Source: Streptomyces luomodiensis (GTDB taxonomy: Bacteria > Actinomycetota > Actinomycetes > Streptomycetales > Streptomycetaceae). From it: DNA of 64,000 nucleotides. Position numbers and translations under genes: made by a program. The notes under the pieces were generated by a model. That model had not been told where the DNA came from and searched no databases. It saw nothing but the letters and a program-made list of their open reading frames with translations. The stretch spans positions 1,240,001-1,304,000 of the forward strand of contig NZ_CP117522.1 in NCBI RefSeq assembly GCF_031679605.1. Reading direction: 5' to 3'. Numbering within the stretch: position 1 is the first letter of the stretch; each line of letters starts with the position of its first letter. This document shows, one piece after another, positions 1-7,723 of the stretch.

Positions 1-43
1 CGGGCGCCCCTCGGCGGTGCTGCTGTGGACCCGGCCGGGCTGA
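1..43 (+). CDS. C-terminal end of an unidentified gene (partial)
   Basis: Reading from base 2, the frame ends in a stop at 41-43 and encodes the tail GRPSAVLLWTRPG. It runs convergently towards the ArsR-like gene whose stop lies only 7 bases further on, which is the tight packing expected of two real gene ends. Only 13 codons are visible, so no family can be named and the frame choice itself is uncertain. Confidence 0.3.
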   Translation, partial: GRPSAVLLWTRPG

Positions 44-49
44 GGGACC

Positions 50-1141
50 TCAGCGCATGATGGTCGCCAGCACGTCCTGCCCCAGCCGGAGCAGAGTGCT
101 GGTGGCCAGCCGGTGGTAGACGTACTTGCCCTCGCGCTCGGACTCGATGAGCCCCGCGTCCCGCAGCTGGCGCAGGGTGCGGGAGACCTGCGTATCGGCG
201 AGCCCCAGCCGCTGGGCCAGTTCGGAGGTGGTGATGGGCTCGCCCAGCAGATGGCGGCACAGCTCCATGCGGCCCAGTGACGCCAGCGCGGACATCCGGG
301 CCCGCAGCTCCGCCTGGGTGAGCTGATCGGCCGCCCCGCCCTCCTGGGCGGCGAACTGGAGCACCACCGGGTGGGACTCCTCGTCCTTGACGGTCAGATG
401 CGGCCAGACGTGGACGGAGGGGATCAGGAAGAGCGGGCGCGGGCCGATCTCGATCTCGGCGACGGCCAGCTTGTCGTAGCGCACCCGCGAGCCGCCCCGG
501 GAGACCACCGCGGTGGGGCTGAGCCCGGCCAGCACCTCGGCCAGACCGCGCCGCCGCACATCGGTGCGGACCCGGGCGGCGGCCGACTCCAGCCGGTCGC
601 GGACGGTGCGCCACTCGGAGGCGAAGAACGCCCCGGCGCAGGAGTCCAGGAAGTCCAGCAGCCGGCCGCGCAGCCCCTCGGGCGAGGCCACCAGGTCATG
701 GGCCAGCTCCCCGCGCCGGAAGGACCGCCGCTCGCACTGGGCCACATAGCGGCCGGCGGCCTCCGGGTCGGTGAGCAGACAGCGGGCCGGGGGCACGGCC
801 TCGCGGAAGCCGAGCACGCCTTGTGAGCACAGCTCCACGAACTCCTCGAGCGGCAGCTTCTCCAGATGGCGCAGCTCGTCCTCGAAGGGCTGGTCCAGCG
901 GGAGCTCCAGCGGGAACAGCAGCCGGCAGCGAAGGCGGGCCCACAGCGGCGACAGGGCGCTCATCTCATGGGCGAGGGAGGGGGCGAGCGCCGTCCCGAG
1001 CCGCTGCGTCCAGCGCTGGGCCTCGGGGTGGTGGTCGGGCTCGGCCATGATGTGCAGCACCGACATGAGCTCGGCCAGCGCCGAGCGGCCGACGTGCACA
1101 TCGGCCGCTCGTGCGGACTGGAGGTTGAGCGTGATCCCCAC
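50..1141 (-). CDS. ArsR-like winged-helix regulator (DUF5937 type)
   Basis: This is a 363-residue DNA-binding protein. The C-terminal ~75 residues form a winged helix: GEPITTSELAQRLGLADTQ is the helix-turn-helix, followed by a wing around SEREGKYVYHRL, as in ArsR/SmtB regulators. The long N-terminal part resembles the DUF5937 domain found before ArsR helices in actinobacteria, and its ligand is unknown. The start is GTG at 1141 with no Shine-Dalgarno sequence. A TAATGT hexamer lies 6 bases upstream (1148-1153 on the complement), so a leaderless transcript is plausible. It lies 36 bases downstream of gvpK on the same strand, so it may also be read through from the gas-vesicle operon. No metal-binding cysteine pair is visible. 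Confidence 0.8.
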   Translation of the reverse strand: MGITLNLQSARAADVHVGRSALAELMSVLHIMAEPDHHPEAQRWTQRLGTALAPSLAHEMSALSPLWARLRCRLLFPLELPLDQPFEDELRHLEKLPLEEFVELCSQGVLGFREAVPPARCLLTDPEAAGRYVAQCERRSFRRGELAHDLVASPEGLRGRLLDFLDSCAGAFFASEWRTVRDRLESAAARVRTDVRRRGLAEVLAGLSPTAVVSRGGSRVRYDKLAVAEIEIGPRPLFLIPSVHVWPHLTVKDEESHPVVLQFAAQEGGAADQLTQAELRARMSALASLGRMELCRHLLGEPITTSELAQRLGLADTQVSRTLRQLRDAGLIESEREGKYVYHRLATSTLLRLGQDVLATIMR

Positions 1142-1177
1142 ACCCGCACATTACTCGGCGGGTGTCTCAGGGGCTGT

Positions 1178-1498
1178 TCACGGGGCCCGGTCGCGGGGCA
1201 GCAGGGGGCCCAGCGGGCCGAGGTCCAGATTCAGGTCGTCCTCGGTCAGCCCGAAGTGTTCCCGCAGCTCGGCCATGTTCCGCTCCAGGGCCATCAGCGT
1301 CAGCCCGAGCTTCTCGATCTGCTCGTCGCTGATGCCGCCCTGGTCGACGCGGCGCAGCGCCTGCCGCTCCATGAGCTGCCGCAGCAGCTCCACGATGGTG
1401 AGCACCAGACCGGCCAGGCTCTTGCGGACCGACTCCTCGTCCACTTCGATCCGCCGGCCGGGCCGGGGGGCGCGGTCAGCCGGACGGTCAGCCGTCAT
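1178..1498 (-). CDS. gvpK: Gas vesicle protein GvpK
   Basis: A 106-residue protein matching the GvpK family: a mostly helical core (SVRKSLAGLVLTIVELLRQL, then MERQALRRVD) and the typical ending SDEQIEKLGLTLMALERNM. GvpK is an accessory protein required for gas-vesicle assembly; its precise step is unsettled. It is the last gene of the gvp operon, and its ATG (1496-1498) lies inside the end of gvpS, overlapping by 11 bases. The length is normal for a streptomycete GvpK. Confidence 0.9.
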   Translation of the reverse strand: MTADRPADRAPRPGRRIEVDEESVRKSLAGLVLTIVELLRQLMERQALRRVDQGGISDEQIEKLGLTLMALERNMAELREHFGLTEDDLNLDLGPLGPLLPRDRAP

Positions 1499-1718
1499 AG
1501 CGATCCCCCTCCCCCTCGTGCGCCACCCGTGCGCCGTCCGTCCCCCGTGCGTCGTCCTCCACCCGTACGGAGGCGATCAGGGCGCGCAGGGAGATGCGCA
1601 CCAGGTCGATGTCGGCGATGGTCAGGGTGATCTCCCCGGCGATCACCACGCCTCCGGCGAGCACCCGGTCGAGCAGATCGACCAGGGCCACCTCGCGCCG
1701 CTCGATCGCGCGGGTCAT
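1488..1718 (-). CDS. gvpS: GvpA/J-family small vesicle protein (GvpS)
   Basis: A 76-residue member of the GvpA/J/M family: LVDLLDRVLAGGVVIAGEITLTI and LVRISLRALIASV are the two conserved helix/strand segments of the shell-protein fold. Streptomycetes carry several GvpA paralogues, and the one placed between gvpL and gvpK is called GvpS, probably a minor or nucleating shell component. The ATG at 1716-1718 overlaps the gvpL stop as ATGA, which fixes the start and implies translational coupling. Longer upstream extension of this frame only reads through gvpL in another frame and is not real. Confidence 0.88.
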   Translation of the reverse strand: MTRAIERREVALVDLLDRVLAGGVVIAGEITLTIADIDLVRISLRALIASVRVEDDARGTDGARVAHEGEGDRYDG

Positions 1719-2524
1719 GACGGCGTCTCCGCCCGCCGGACCTCGCCCGCCGGCTGCGGCGGGGCGGTGAAGGAGTACGGCGGCCAGGGGCCGCTGAGCT
1801 CCAGGGTGACGGTGGGGTGGCGCTCCTTCAGCGCGGTCACCGCGTCGGTGAACTCCTCGGTGCGGTCGTCGGGCACCAGATAGGAGTTGTTCAGCACCAT
1901 CCACCCCTCGTACGCGGCCAGCGCGGCGTCCTGCGGTGGGTGCGCGGCCGTGGCCACCGCCAGCGCGGCGAGGGAGGCGTGGATCTCCTCCGCCCGCTCG
2001 GTCGCGCGCAGATGCGCGGTCTCCTGGTCCTGCCGCTGGGCCCGCCGGCGCATCAGATAGGCGGTTCCGGGGCTGTCCCCGCCGCTTTCGCCCTCGTCCG
2101 GGTCGGGCAGGAAGGACGCGGGGTCGACATACGCCTTGACGCCCCACTCGGTGCGGCCCGTCACCCGCCGCAGCGTGGCCGTGAAGTCCTCCCGGCGCTC
2201 CTCGAGCATCGCGCGGACCCGGTCGTCGTCGTGGTAGAGCGTGGCGAAGCGCAGCGGGATGACCTGGCCGAGGCGGGCCGCGCCGTTGATCACCCGGTGG
2301 TGGGCGCGGGCGGTGCGCTCCAGCCACTCCAGGTCCTCCAGATGGTCGCGCAGCGCGTCCTCGTCGAAGTCCGCCAGTGGTACGGAGCCCACGACGGCGG
2401 CCAGTCCCGCGCGCTCGACCAGGCGCACCGGCTCGTCCGCCACACCGGTGAGCCCGTGCGGGGGTGCGCCGCCCACAGGGGCGGCCGTCACCGCGTACAG
2501 CCAGGTGGCGAGGGGTTCGGTCAC
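1715..2524 (-). CDS. gvpL: Gas vesicle protein GvpL/GvpF family
   Basis: A 269-residue GvpL/GvpF-family protein. It opens with the typical strand TWLYAVTAA, contains the VIPLRFATLYHD motif near residue 90 and ends with the signature GPWPPYSFT. Members interact with GvpA-type proteins and are thought to chaperone shell assembly. The start is the GTG at 2522-2524, which overlaps the gvpJ stop as GTGA; the frame stays open upstream but that stretch is low-complexity Arg/Gly and is the shadow of gvpJ. This is the second GvpF/L paralogue of the operon (the other is at 3535-4320). Confidence 0.9.
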   Translation of the reverse strand: MTEPLATWLYAVTAAPVGGAPPHGLTGVADEPVRLVERAGLAAVVGSVPLADFDEDALRDHLEDLEWLERTARAHHRVINGAARLGQVIPLRFATLYHDDDRVRAMLEERREDFTATLRRVTGRTEWGVKAYVDPASFLPDPDEGESGGDSPGTAYLMRRRAQRQDQETAHLRATERAEEIHASLAALAVATAAHPPQDAALAAYEGWMVLNNSYLVPDDRTEEFTDAVTALKERHPTVTLELSGPWPPYSFTAPPQPAGEVRRAETPS

Positions 2525-2904
2525 GGTCCGTCCTCCCGCTCCGCGCCGCGCTCTTCCTCCCGCCGTGCGCCGCTTCCGTCCTCCAACTCGCCGACGCGGC
2601 GCCGCAGCTGTTCGTTCTCCTCCAGGACGTCCCGGGCGTGGGAGGAGAGCGTGGGATCGTGTTCCCACCAGTCGATGCCCATCTCCTTGGCCCGGTCCAC
2701 GGAGGCGACCAGCAGCCGGATCTTGATCGTCAGCAGTTCGATGTCCAGCAGGTTGATCTGGATGTCACCGGCGATGACGATGCCCTTGTCCAGCACCCGC
2801 TCCAGGATGTCGGCCAGGCTGGAGGGTTCGGCGCCGCGGCCGGCGGGTTCGGGTGCGGCGCCGGCGCGCCGGGCCGGCGCGTTCCAGCCGGGGCTCTGGG
2901 TCAT
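2521..2904 (-). CDS. gvpJ: GvpA/J-family protein GvpJ
   Basis: A 127-residue GvpA-family paralogue. The core SLADILERVLDKGIVIAGDI, then QINLLDIELLTIKIRLLVAS, is followed by a charged C-terminal extension (EENEQLRRRVGELEDG, then Arg/Glu-rich) that GvpA itself lacks, which is typical of GvpJ. GvpJ is a minor shell protein believed to act in vesicle nucleation and shape. The ATG at 2902-2904 overlaps the gvpO stop (ATGA) and the end overlaps the gvpL GTG. Confidence 0.9.
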   Translation of the reverse strand: MTQSPGWNAPARRAGAAPEPAGRGAEPSSLADILERVLDKGIVIAGDIQINLLDIELLTIKIRLLVASVDRAKEMGIDWWEHDPTLSSHARDVLEENEQLRRRVGELEDGSGARREEERGAEREDGP

Positions 2905-3284
2905 GTCCGGTTCTCCGCCCTGCCTCGGGGATAGCGCTCGGTGCGGCGGTAGGTGACCAGCTCGCCGTGGTCGTCCAGTTCGACGCGGTATTCGGCGAGG
3001 ATGTCGGTGGAGTCCGGTATCCGGTGGGTCTCCACGACCTCGATGCCGATGGCCCAGCCGTCCTCCCGGTGCTCCAGCGAGGTGACGCCCTCCGGGTCCC
3101 GCCCGGTCAGCTGCGCCACATGGTGCGCGGCGCGCCGCGCGGCGCCGCGGGCGTCCAGCGCGGGGCGGCGCGGGGGCCGCTCCCGCTCCGGGTCGCGGGG
3201 CCGTTCCTCGCGGTGGACCTCCTGGCGGGACCGTTCCTCGCGGTGGCGCTCCTCGTGCGGCCGTTCCTCGTGGGACACGGTCAT
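2901..3284 (-). CDS. gvpO: Gas vesicle protein GvpO
   Basis: A 127-residue protein. The first ~45 residues are a repetitive His/Glu/Arg-rich stretch (SHEERPHEERHREERSRQEV). The GvpO domain follows from about residue 50, with VAQLTGRDPEGV, DGWAIGIEVVETHRIPDSTD and VTYRRTERYPRG. GvpO is an essential but poorly understood accessory or regulatory protein of gas-vesicle synthesis. In the well-known streptomycete gvp cluster, gvpO is the first gene; here it sits in the middle between gvpG and gvpJ. The start is fixed by the ATGA overlap with gvpG. Confidence 0.88.
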   Translation of the reverse strand: MTVSHEERPHEERHREERSRQEVHREERPRDPERERPPRRPALDARGAARRAAHHVAQLTGRDPEGVTSLEHREDGWAIGIEVVETHRIPDSTDILAEYRVELDDHGELVTYRRTERYPRGRAENRT

Positions 3285-3532
3285 ACCTCCATGCCCCCGC
3301 CGGGCGGGCCCTGGGACATCAGCCTGCGGACCAGTTCGTCCTCCTCCCGGGCCGCCTCCTCCTCGGTGAGCTCTCCGCTCTCCCGCGCCTCCGCGACCTC
3401 TTCCAGCCGCTCCTTGATCACCTCGGGGTCGTACAGCTGCCGGTGGGCCTCCTCCCGGAGCCGCTCGGCGACCCAGGCGACCCCGCGCACCGGGGCCAGC
3501 GGCAACGTGGCCAGTCCGGTGAACAGTCCCAT
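3281..3532 (-). CDS. gvpG: Gas vesicle protein GvpG
   Basis: An 83-residue protein starting MGLFTGLATLPLAPVRGVAW, the hallmark N-terminus of GvpG, then a charged helix (YDPEVIKERLEEVAEARESG). GvpG is an assembly protein that works with GvpF/L. It starts 2 bases after the gvpF stop and its own stop overlaps the gvpO ATG, so it is an interior gene of one polycistron. Confidence 0.92.
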   Translation of the reverse strand: MGLFTGLATLPLAPVRGVAWVAERLREEAHRQLYDPEVIKERLEEVAEARESGELTEEEAAREEDELVRRLMSQGPPGGGMEV

Positions 3533-3534
3533 GG

Positions 3535-4320
3535 CTAATCGTCGCCTTCCTTGCGTTCGAGCAGGGCCTCGGCCACGAAGTCGTACGGCGCCAGCGGGCC
3601 GAGCAGGCGCATCCGCACCCGGCCGTGCCAGTGTTCGGCGAGTTCCTCGGCCGCTGCCTCGAATGCCCGCCGCCTCGCGTCCGCCACCAGGAACGAGGCG
3701 TTGACCAGCCCTTCGGCGGACGCCGGCTCCGCCGACGCCGAGGCCAGCGCGTGCGGCGCCAGCCGGCGCTCGATCTCCAGCGCGTCCACGCTCCGCTTCG
3801 CGGCGATGCTGTCCATGACGAGCCGGCCGAGCTGGATCCGCTGCTCGTAGCCCGCCTCCTCCGGCAGCCCCCGCAGCTCCTCGCGGAGCCGTGCGGCCTC
3901 CGGCTGTTCGGTCACCACCTCGCGCAGCACCGCGTCCTCCTCGTACCGGGCCCGCACGGTGAACTGCGCACAGCCCCGGAGATGGTTGAGGCCGCGGGCG
4001 AAGTCGTCGTGCCCCTCGGTCAGCAGCTCGTCGGTCACCGCGCCGGTGTCGCGCACCACCGTGCCGAACCGGAACGGCAGCACGGGGGGACCCTGCGCGG
4101 CCAGGGTGTCCAGCACCCTGGCGTGGGCGCGCAGATCGTCGGGGGTGCCCAGCGGTTTGTCGACGGGCACCTCGCTGACCACGGCGGCCTGGCCGCCGTA
4201 GCGGACCAGGGTCACCGGGGCCTCCGGGTCGCCGACCGCGGGCAGGTCCTTGACCGACTCATCGGCCCGGTCGTCCGTGACGACCCCGTAGACGTAGCAG
4301 GCACGTTTCTCCTCGGCCAT
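3535..4320 (-). CDS. gvpF: Gas vesicle protein GvpF
   Basis: A 261-residue GvpF/GvpL-family protein: ACYVYGVV at the start, PVLPFRFGTVV near residue 90, and the C-terminal signature RMRLLGPLAPYDFV. GvpF binds GvpA and is considered a chaperone or nucleation factor. The ATG at 4318-4320 overlaps the gvpA stop by one base (TGATG). The frame stays open far upstream, antisense to the Glu/Lys-rich Z-like gene, but that extension is Arg/Gly low complexity and is rejected. Confidence 0.92.
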   Translation of the reverse strand: MAEEKRACYVYGVVTDDRADESVKDLPAVGDPEAPVTLVRYGGQAAVVSEVPVDKPLGTPDDLRAHARVLDTLAAQGPPVLPFRFGTVVRDTGAVTDELLTEGHDDFARGLNHLRGCAQFTVRARYEEDAVLREVVTEQPEAARLREELRGLPEEAGYEQRIQLGRLVMDSIAAKRSVDALEIERRLAPHALASASAEPASAEGLVNASFLVADARRRAFEAAAEELAEHWHGRVRMRLLGPLAPYDFVAEALLERKEGDD

Positions 4321-4772
4321 CACCGCTCGCGCTCCCTGTGGCTGGTGGAACCCCTCGTGCGCCGGGGCCGCGCCCGCTCCCCGGCCTCGGGTTCCCGGTC
4401 CTCGTCGGCATCGCCCTGGAGCAGATCCGAGACCGACTCCTTGACGCCTTCCAGGGCGCCCTTGGTCTTCTTCTTGCCGCCGCTCTCCTGGAGCTGGTCC
4501 ATGAGGCCGGGCAGGCCATGGGTCTCGGTGCCGCTGCGGGCGATGTCGAGACGGTTGGTCGCCTCCGCGAACCGCAGATACGTGTCCACGCTGGCGACGA
4601 CGATCCGGGCGTCGATGGTCAGGATCTCGATGCCCACCAGGGACACCCGCACGTACACATCGATGACCAGGCCCTTGTCCAGGATGAGGTCGACCACGTC
4701 GACCAGGGCGCTGGAGCTCGCCCGGTCCAGATACTGGCTCTGCTGCTGGCGTGCTACGGTCACCGCGCTCAC
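4320..4772 (-). CDS. gvpA: Gas vesicle structural protein GvpA (extended)
   Basis: A 150-residue GvpA, the hydrophobic protein that forms the vesicle wall. The conserved core lies at about residues 18-75: [50 protein letters not shown]. Unlike the usual ~70-80 residue GvpA, it continues with a ~75-residue hydrophilic tail ([20 protein letters not shown], ending in Arg/Glu-rich sequence), a feature seen in actinobacterial GvpA proteins. The start is GTG at 4770-4772, with an in-frame GTG three codons later as an alternative; neither has a clear Shine-Dalgarno sequence. It begins 21 bases after the Z-like gene. Confidence 0.9.
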   Translation of the reverse strand: MSAVTVARQQQSQYLDRASSSALVDVVDLILDKGLVIDVYVRVSLVGIEILTIDARIVVASVDTYLRFAEATNRLDIARSGTETHGLPGLMDQLQESGGKKKTKGALEGVKESVSDLLQGDADEDREPEAGERARPRRTRGSTSHRERER

Positions 4773-4793
4773 CCGTTCCGGGGGCGGGGTCCG

Positions 4794-5867
4794 TCAGCGG
4801 CGGGTGCGCCGCCGCACGGGCTCCTCCTCGTACTCCTCCTCGTCGTATTCGTCCTCGGGCTCCTCGGGCTCCTCGCCCTCCTCGTACTCCTCCTCCGGCT
4901 CCTCGTCGTATTCCTCGGACCCCTCGGGCTCCTCGCCCTCCCCCTCGCGTTCCTCTCCGCGGTCCTCGGCGGGCTCCCGCCCCTCTTGGTCCCGCTCGTC
5001 CTCCTCCACGACCTCGCCGTCGCGCACCACGCCGCGCCAGCCCACGACCTCGTCGGGGGCGAGCAGCACCTCGCGCATGAGATGACGGCGGAAGTGCTTC
5101 ATCTCCAGCCGCACCCGGCGGCCCTGGGCGCGCCAGAGGTTGCCGGTGCGCTCCATGAACCCCTGCGGCCAGTACTCCAGGACGAACAGGATCCGGGTGA
5201 GCTCCGGGGCCAGCTCGTGGAAGGTGATCGTGCCGTCCACATGGCCCTTGTCGGCCCGCGACGTCCAGATGATCCGCTTGTCCGGCACCTGCTCGACGAC
5301 CTCCGCCCGCCACTTGCGGTGCGACCAGAAGACCTGGGCCTTCCACTCGGACTCGGTCCGGGCCTCGTCCTCGTCCTCGTTCTCGACGGCTTCGACCTTC
5401 TTCATGTACGAGGGGAAGTTCTCCCACTCCGTCCAGAGGTTGTAGGTGAGGGAGAGGGGCGCACCCACATCGATCTGCTCCACGATGTTGGTGACCTTGA
5501 GCTTCTTCCCGCCCTTGCCGCCACCGTCGCCGCCGCCACCGCCGAGGCCCGGGATCACGCTCTTGACCTTGTCGACGACCTTCTCCTTGACCTGCCCCTT
5601 GACCTGTTCCTTGACCTGGTCCTTGGCCTTGTCGACGACCTTGCCCCTGACCTCGTCCTTGACCTGCTCCAGTCCGCCCTTCAGGGGTTTCAGCGGTCCT
5701 GGGAGCCCGCCGCCACCGGGGTTGTTCTTGCCCAGGTGGGTGACCGATTCCAGGGCTCTTTCGCCCAGTGCGGCCAGCAGGCCCTCCGCTTCCTTCAGCA
5801 GGCGGTCGGTGGGCAGGTCCCGGGCGCTGCGCCCACCGGCCCGCCCCTTGTGCGTTTCCTCAGCCAT
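4794..5867 (-). CDS. SRPBCC-domain gas vesicle accessory protein with acidic tail (GvpZ-like)
   Basis: A 357-residue protein in three parts. Residues ~1-120 are a charged helical region ending in Lys/Val-rich repeats (DQVKEQVKGQVKEKVVDKVK) and a Gly run. Residues ~122-265 form an SRPBCC/START-like (polyketide cyclase type) domain, with NIVEQIDVGAPLSLTYNLWT, WENFPSYMKKVEAV and a C-terminal helix. Residues ~266-357 form a strongly acidic Glu/Tyr tail ending RRRTRR. The position matches the gene called gvpZ in streptomycete clusters; its role is unknown, perhaps membrane- or shell-associated. ATG 5867 is preferred over GTG 5876 because AGGTGAGG sits just upstream. It overlaps the preceding gene by 8 bases. 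Confidence 0.8.
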   Translation of the reverse strand: MAEETHKGRAGGRSARDLPTDRLLKEAEGLLAALGERALESVTHLGKNNPGGGGLPGPLKPLKGGLEQVKDEVRGKVVDKAKDQVKEQVKGQVKEKVVDKVKSVIPGLGGGGGDGGGKGGKKLKVTNIVEQIDVGAPLSLTYNLWTEWENFPSYMKKVEAVENEDEDEARTESEWKAQVFWSHRKWRAEVVEQVPDKRIIWTSRADKGHVDGTITFHELAPELTRILFVLEYWPQGFMERTGNLWRAQGRRVRLEMKHFRRHLMREVLLAPDEVVGWRGVVRDGEVVEEDERDQEGREPAEDRGEEREGEGEEPEGSEEYDEEPEEEYEEGEEPEEPEDEYDEEEYEEEPVRRRTRR

Positions 5868-6312
5868 GGCCCTCACCTCGGCGTCGCCGCGCGGACCCTT
5901 CGGAGCCGGTCCGCCTCCTGGCCCGCGGCTCCTCCTTGTGCTCTTCAGGCTCCTCGTGTTCCTCGTGTTCCTCGTGTTCCTCGTGCGTCCCGGCCTCCGG
6001 CTCCCGGTCGCCCGCGGCGTGGGTGCGCAGCGACGAGGCGCGCTGCTCCAGCCGGTCGCTCAAGGAGTCGATGCGGTTACTGGCCGCCGACATGGCCGCC
6101 TCCCGGCCCGCGGCCACCAGCCGGCCGCCGATCTCCTGGCCGAGCCTGCCGAGCTCGGAGGACTTCAGCTGCTCGACGCCCGGCGGACTGATACCGGAGG
6201 TGAGGCGCTTGCCCGCGGCGAGACCGGCGAGGGCGAGGACCAGGGTCCCCTTATGGCCGCGTCCGAAGAGATAACCGCTGATGAAAGCCAGTGTCACATG
6301 GCAGTTCTTCAT
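5860..6312 (-). CDS. Gas vesicle operon leader protein (GvpY-like)
   Basis: A 150-residue protein and the first gene of the gvp operon. A short hydrophobic N-terminus (MKNCHVTLAFISGYLFGRGH, then LVLALAGLAAG) suggests membrane association. A helical middle follows, then a polar tail with His-Glu-Glu repeats (EEHEEHEEHEEPEEHKEEP) and a basic end. It corresponds in position to the gvpY gene of other streptomycetes; no biochemical function is known. ATG 6312 is chosen because GGAGGAGG lies 6 bases before it; an earlier ATG at 6348 has no such site. It overlaps the next gene by 8 bases. Confidence 0.72.
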   Translation of the reverse strand: MKNCHVTLAFISGYLFGRGHKGTLVLALAGLAAGKRLTSGISPPGVEQLKSSELGRLGQEIGGRLVAAGREAAMSAASNRIDSLSDRLEQRASSLRTHAAGDREPEAGTHEEHEEHEEHEEPEEHKEEPRARRRTGSEGSARRRRGEGHG

Positions 6313-6420
6313 GATCGCTCCTCCTCCCGGCGGAGAACAGGGAGCCACTTGAGGGCATATAACCGAGTATGGAGCATTTCACCCTATTCAGTGACCTTCT
6401 GGATCACGGACGAGGATCCA
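6313..6420 (-). promoter_or_regulatory. Promoter region of the gas vesicle operon
   Basis: This 108-base gap is markedly more AT-rich than its surroundings. On the complement it holds TTATAT (6357-6362), a plausible -10 element 45 bases before the first ATG, followed by a strong Shine-Dalgarno sequence. Its other end abuts the stop of the dehydrogenase gene at 6421, read in the same direction. No copy of the 15-base element seen in the dormancy island was found here. Confidence 0.45.
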
Positions 6421-7566
6421 TCAGGCCGCGAGCACCGGATGCAGCACCACCTTGGTGTAGCCCTCGACGCGCTTGTCGAACTTCTCGTACGCCTGCGGCG
6501 CCTGATCGAGCGGGAGTTCATGCGAGACCACGAAGCTCGGCCTGGCCCGGCCGGCGATGATCAGGTCGCGCAGCTGGCGGTTGTAGCGCTTGACGTTGCA
6601 CTGGCCCGTGCCCATCCGCTGGCCTTTTTCGAACATCCGCCCGATGGAGACCAGCAGCTGACCGTGTTTGGCGTGCTCATCGGGGGCACCGGGGTCGGAG
6701 GGGACGTACAGCCCCGGCACACCGAGCCGTCCGGTCGCCCGCACCGTCTCGACCAGCGAGTTGAGCACCACCCCGGGTTCCTCATGACCGGCGTCGCGCG
6801 CCTGGGCCTGGTACCCCACGGCGTCGATGCCCTTGTCGGTGCCCTCGCCGCCGGTGCGGTCCTTGATCTGTGCCACCGGATCGCCCTGGGTGAAGTCGAT
6901 GGGGATGGCGCCGATCTCCTTGGCCTTGTCCAGCCGCTCGGGGACCCGGTCGACCACGAACACCTTGGCCGCGCCGCGCAGCAGCGCCGAGTAGGCGGCC
7001 ATCAGTCCCACCGGCCCCGCGCCGTAGACGACCACGCTCTCGCCCGGGGAGACCTCGGCCAGTTCACAGCCGTGGTAGCCGGTCGGGAAGATGTCGGCGA
7101 GCAGGATGAAGTCGCTCTCGAACTCCTCGCCCGGGGGCAGTCTCAGGCAGTTGAAGTCGGCGAACGGCACCCGTAGCCGCTCGGCCTGACCACCCGTGTA
7201 GGGGCCCATCGCCACATAGCCGTAGGCCCCGCCCGCGAAACCGGGGTTGACGGTGAGACAGAAGCCGGTGTCGCCCGCGAGGCAGTTCTTGCAGAATCCG
7301 CAGGCCACGTTGAACGGCATGACCACACGATCGCCCTTGGACAGCGAGGTGACGCCGGAACCGGTCTCCTCGACGACGCCGAGGTTCTCATGGCCGAAGA
7401 CGATGCCGGGCTCGGCCGTCGTACGGCCCTCGTACATATGCAGATCCGAGCCGCAGATCGCGCTGGACGTGACGCGCACGATCACATCGTTCGGACGCTC
7501 GATCCGGGGATCGTCGACGTCCCTCACGGCCACCGAGTAGGGCTTCTCATAGACGACGGCCTTCAC
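6421..7566 (-). CDS. Zinc-dependent dehydrogenase, glutathione-independent formaldehyde dehydrogenase type
   Basis: A 381-residue medium-chain dehydrogenase/reductase. ICGSDLHMYEGR and FGHENLG carry catalytic zinc ligands, and CGFCKNC plus a later Cys (GDTGFC) make the structural zinc site. GAGPVGLMAA is the NAD(P)-binding glycine motif. The GSDLHMYEGR sequence and the loop with IKDRTGGEGTDKGIDAVGYQ are typical of glutathione-independent formaldehyde/aldehyde dismutating dehydrogenases. GTG 7566 is preceded by GGAGGTGATC, an almost perfect ribosome-binding site; upstream extension is rejected. It stands alone between the gvp operon and glpFK. The real substrate cannot be told from sequence. 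Confidence 0.85.
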   Translation of the reverse strand: MKAVVYEKPYSVAVRDVDDPRIERPNDVIVRVTSSAICGSDLHMYEGRTTAEPGIVFGHENLGVVEETGSGVTSLSKGDRVVMPFNVACGFCKNCLAGDTGFCLTVNPGFAGGAYGYVAMGPYTGGQAERLRVPFADFNCLRLPPGEEFESDFILLADIFPTGYHGCELAEVSPGESVVVYGAGPVGLMAAYSALLRGAAKVFVVDRVPERLDKAKEIGAIPIDFTQGDPVAQIKDRTGGEGTDKGIDAVGYQAQARDAGHEEPGVVLNSLVETVRATGRLGVPGLYVPSDPGAPDEHAKHGQLLVSIGRMFEKGQRMGTGQCNVKRYNRQLRDLIIAGRARPSFVVSHELPLDQAPQAYEKFDKRVEGYTKVVLHPVLAA

Positions 7567-7723
7567 CTGGATCACCTCCGCGTCGATCGCCGGCGAGCGG
7601 TGGTGGCGGACGTGCCGTAGGTCCCAGGGTGTCTCGGCCACCACCGGGTACTTCCAGCGAACCGCCGTCGGACGCCCGGCGCAAGCGGGTCCCGGCACGG
7701 CCCCCGCGGCCCCGCCAGGTCCG

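Noticed and set aside
3535..5427. A single 630-residue protein ending in GvpF
   Set aside because: Only the last 261 residues are GvpF; the upstream part is antisense to the Glu/Lys-rich Z-like gene in another frame, and the GvpF ATG overlaps the gvpA stop.
7567..7723. Box-like GGGTCCCGGCACGGCCC upstream of the dehydrogenase
   Set aside because: Two bases too long, with poor centre; likely chance in GC-rich DNA.
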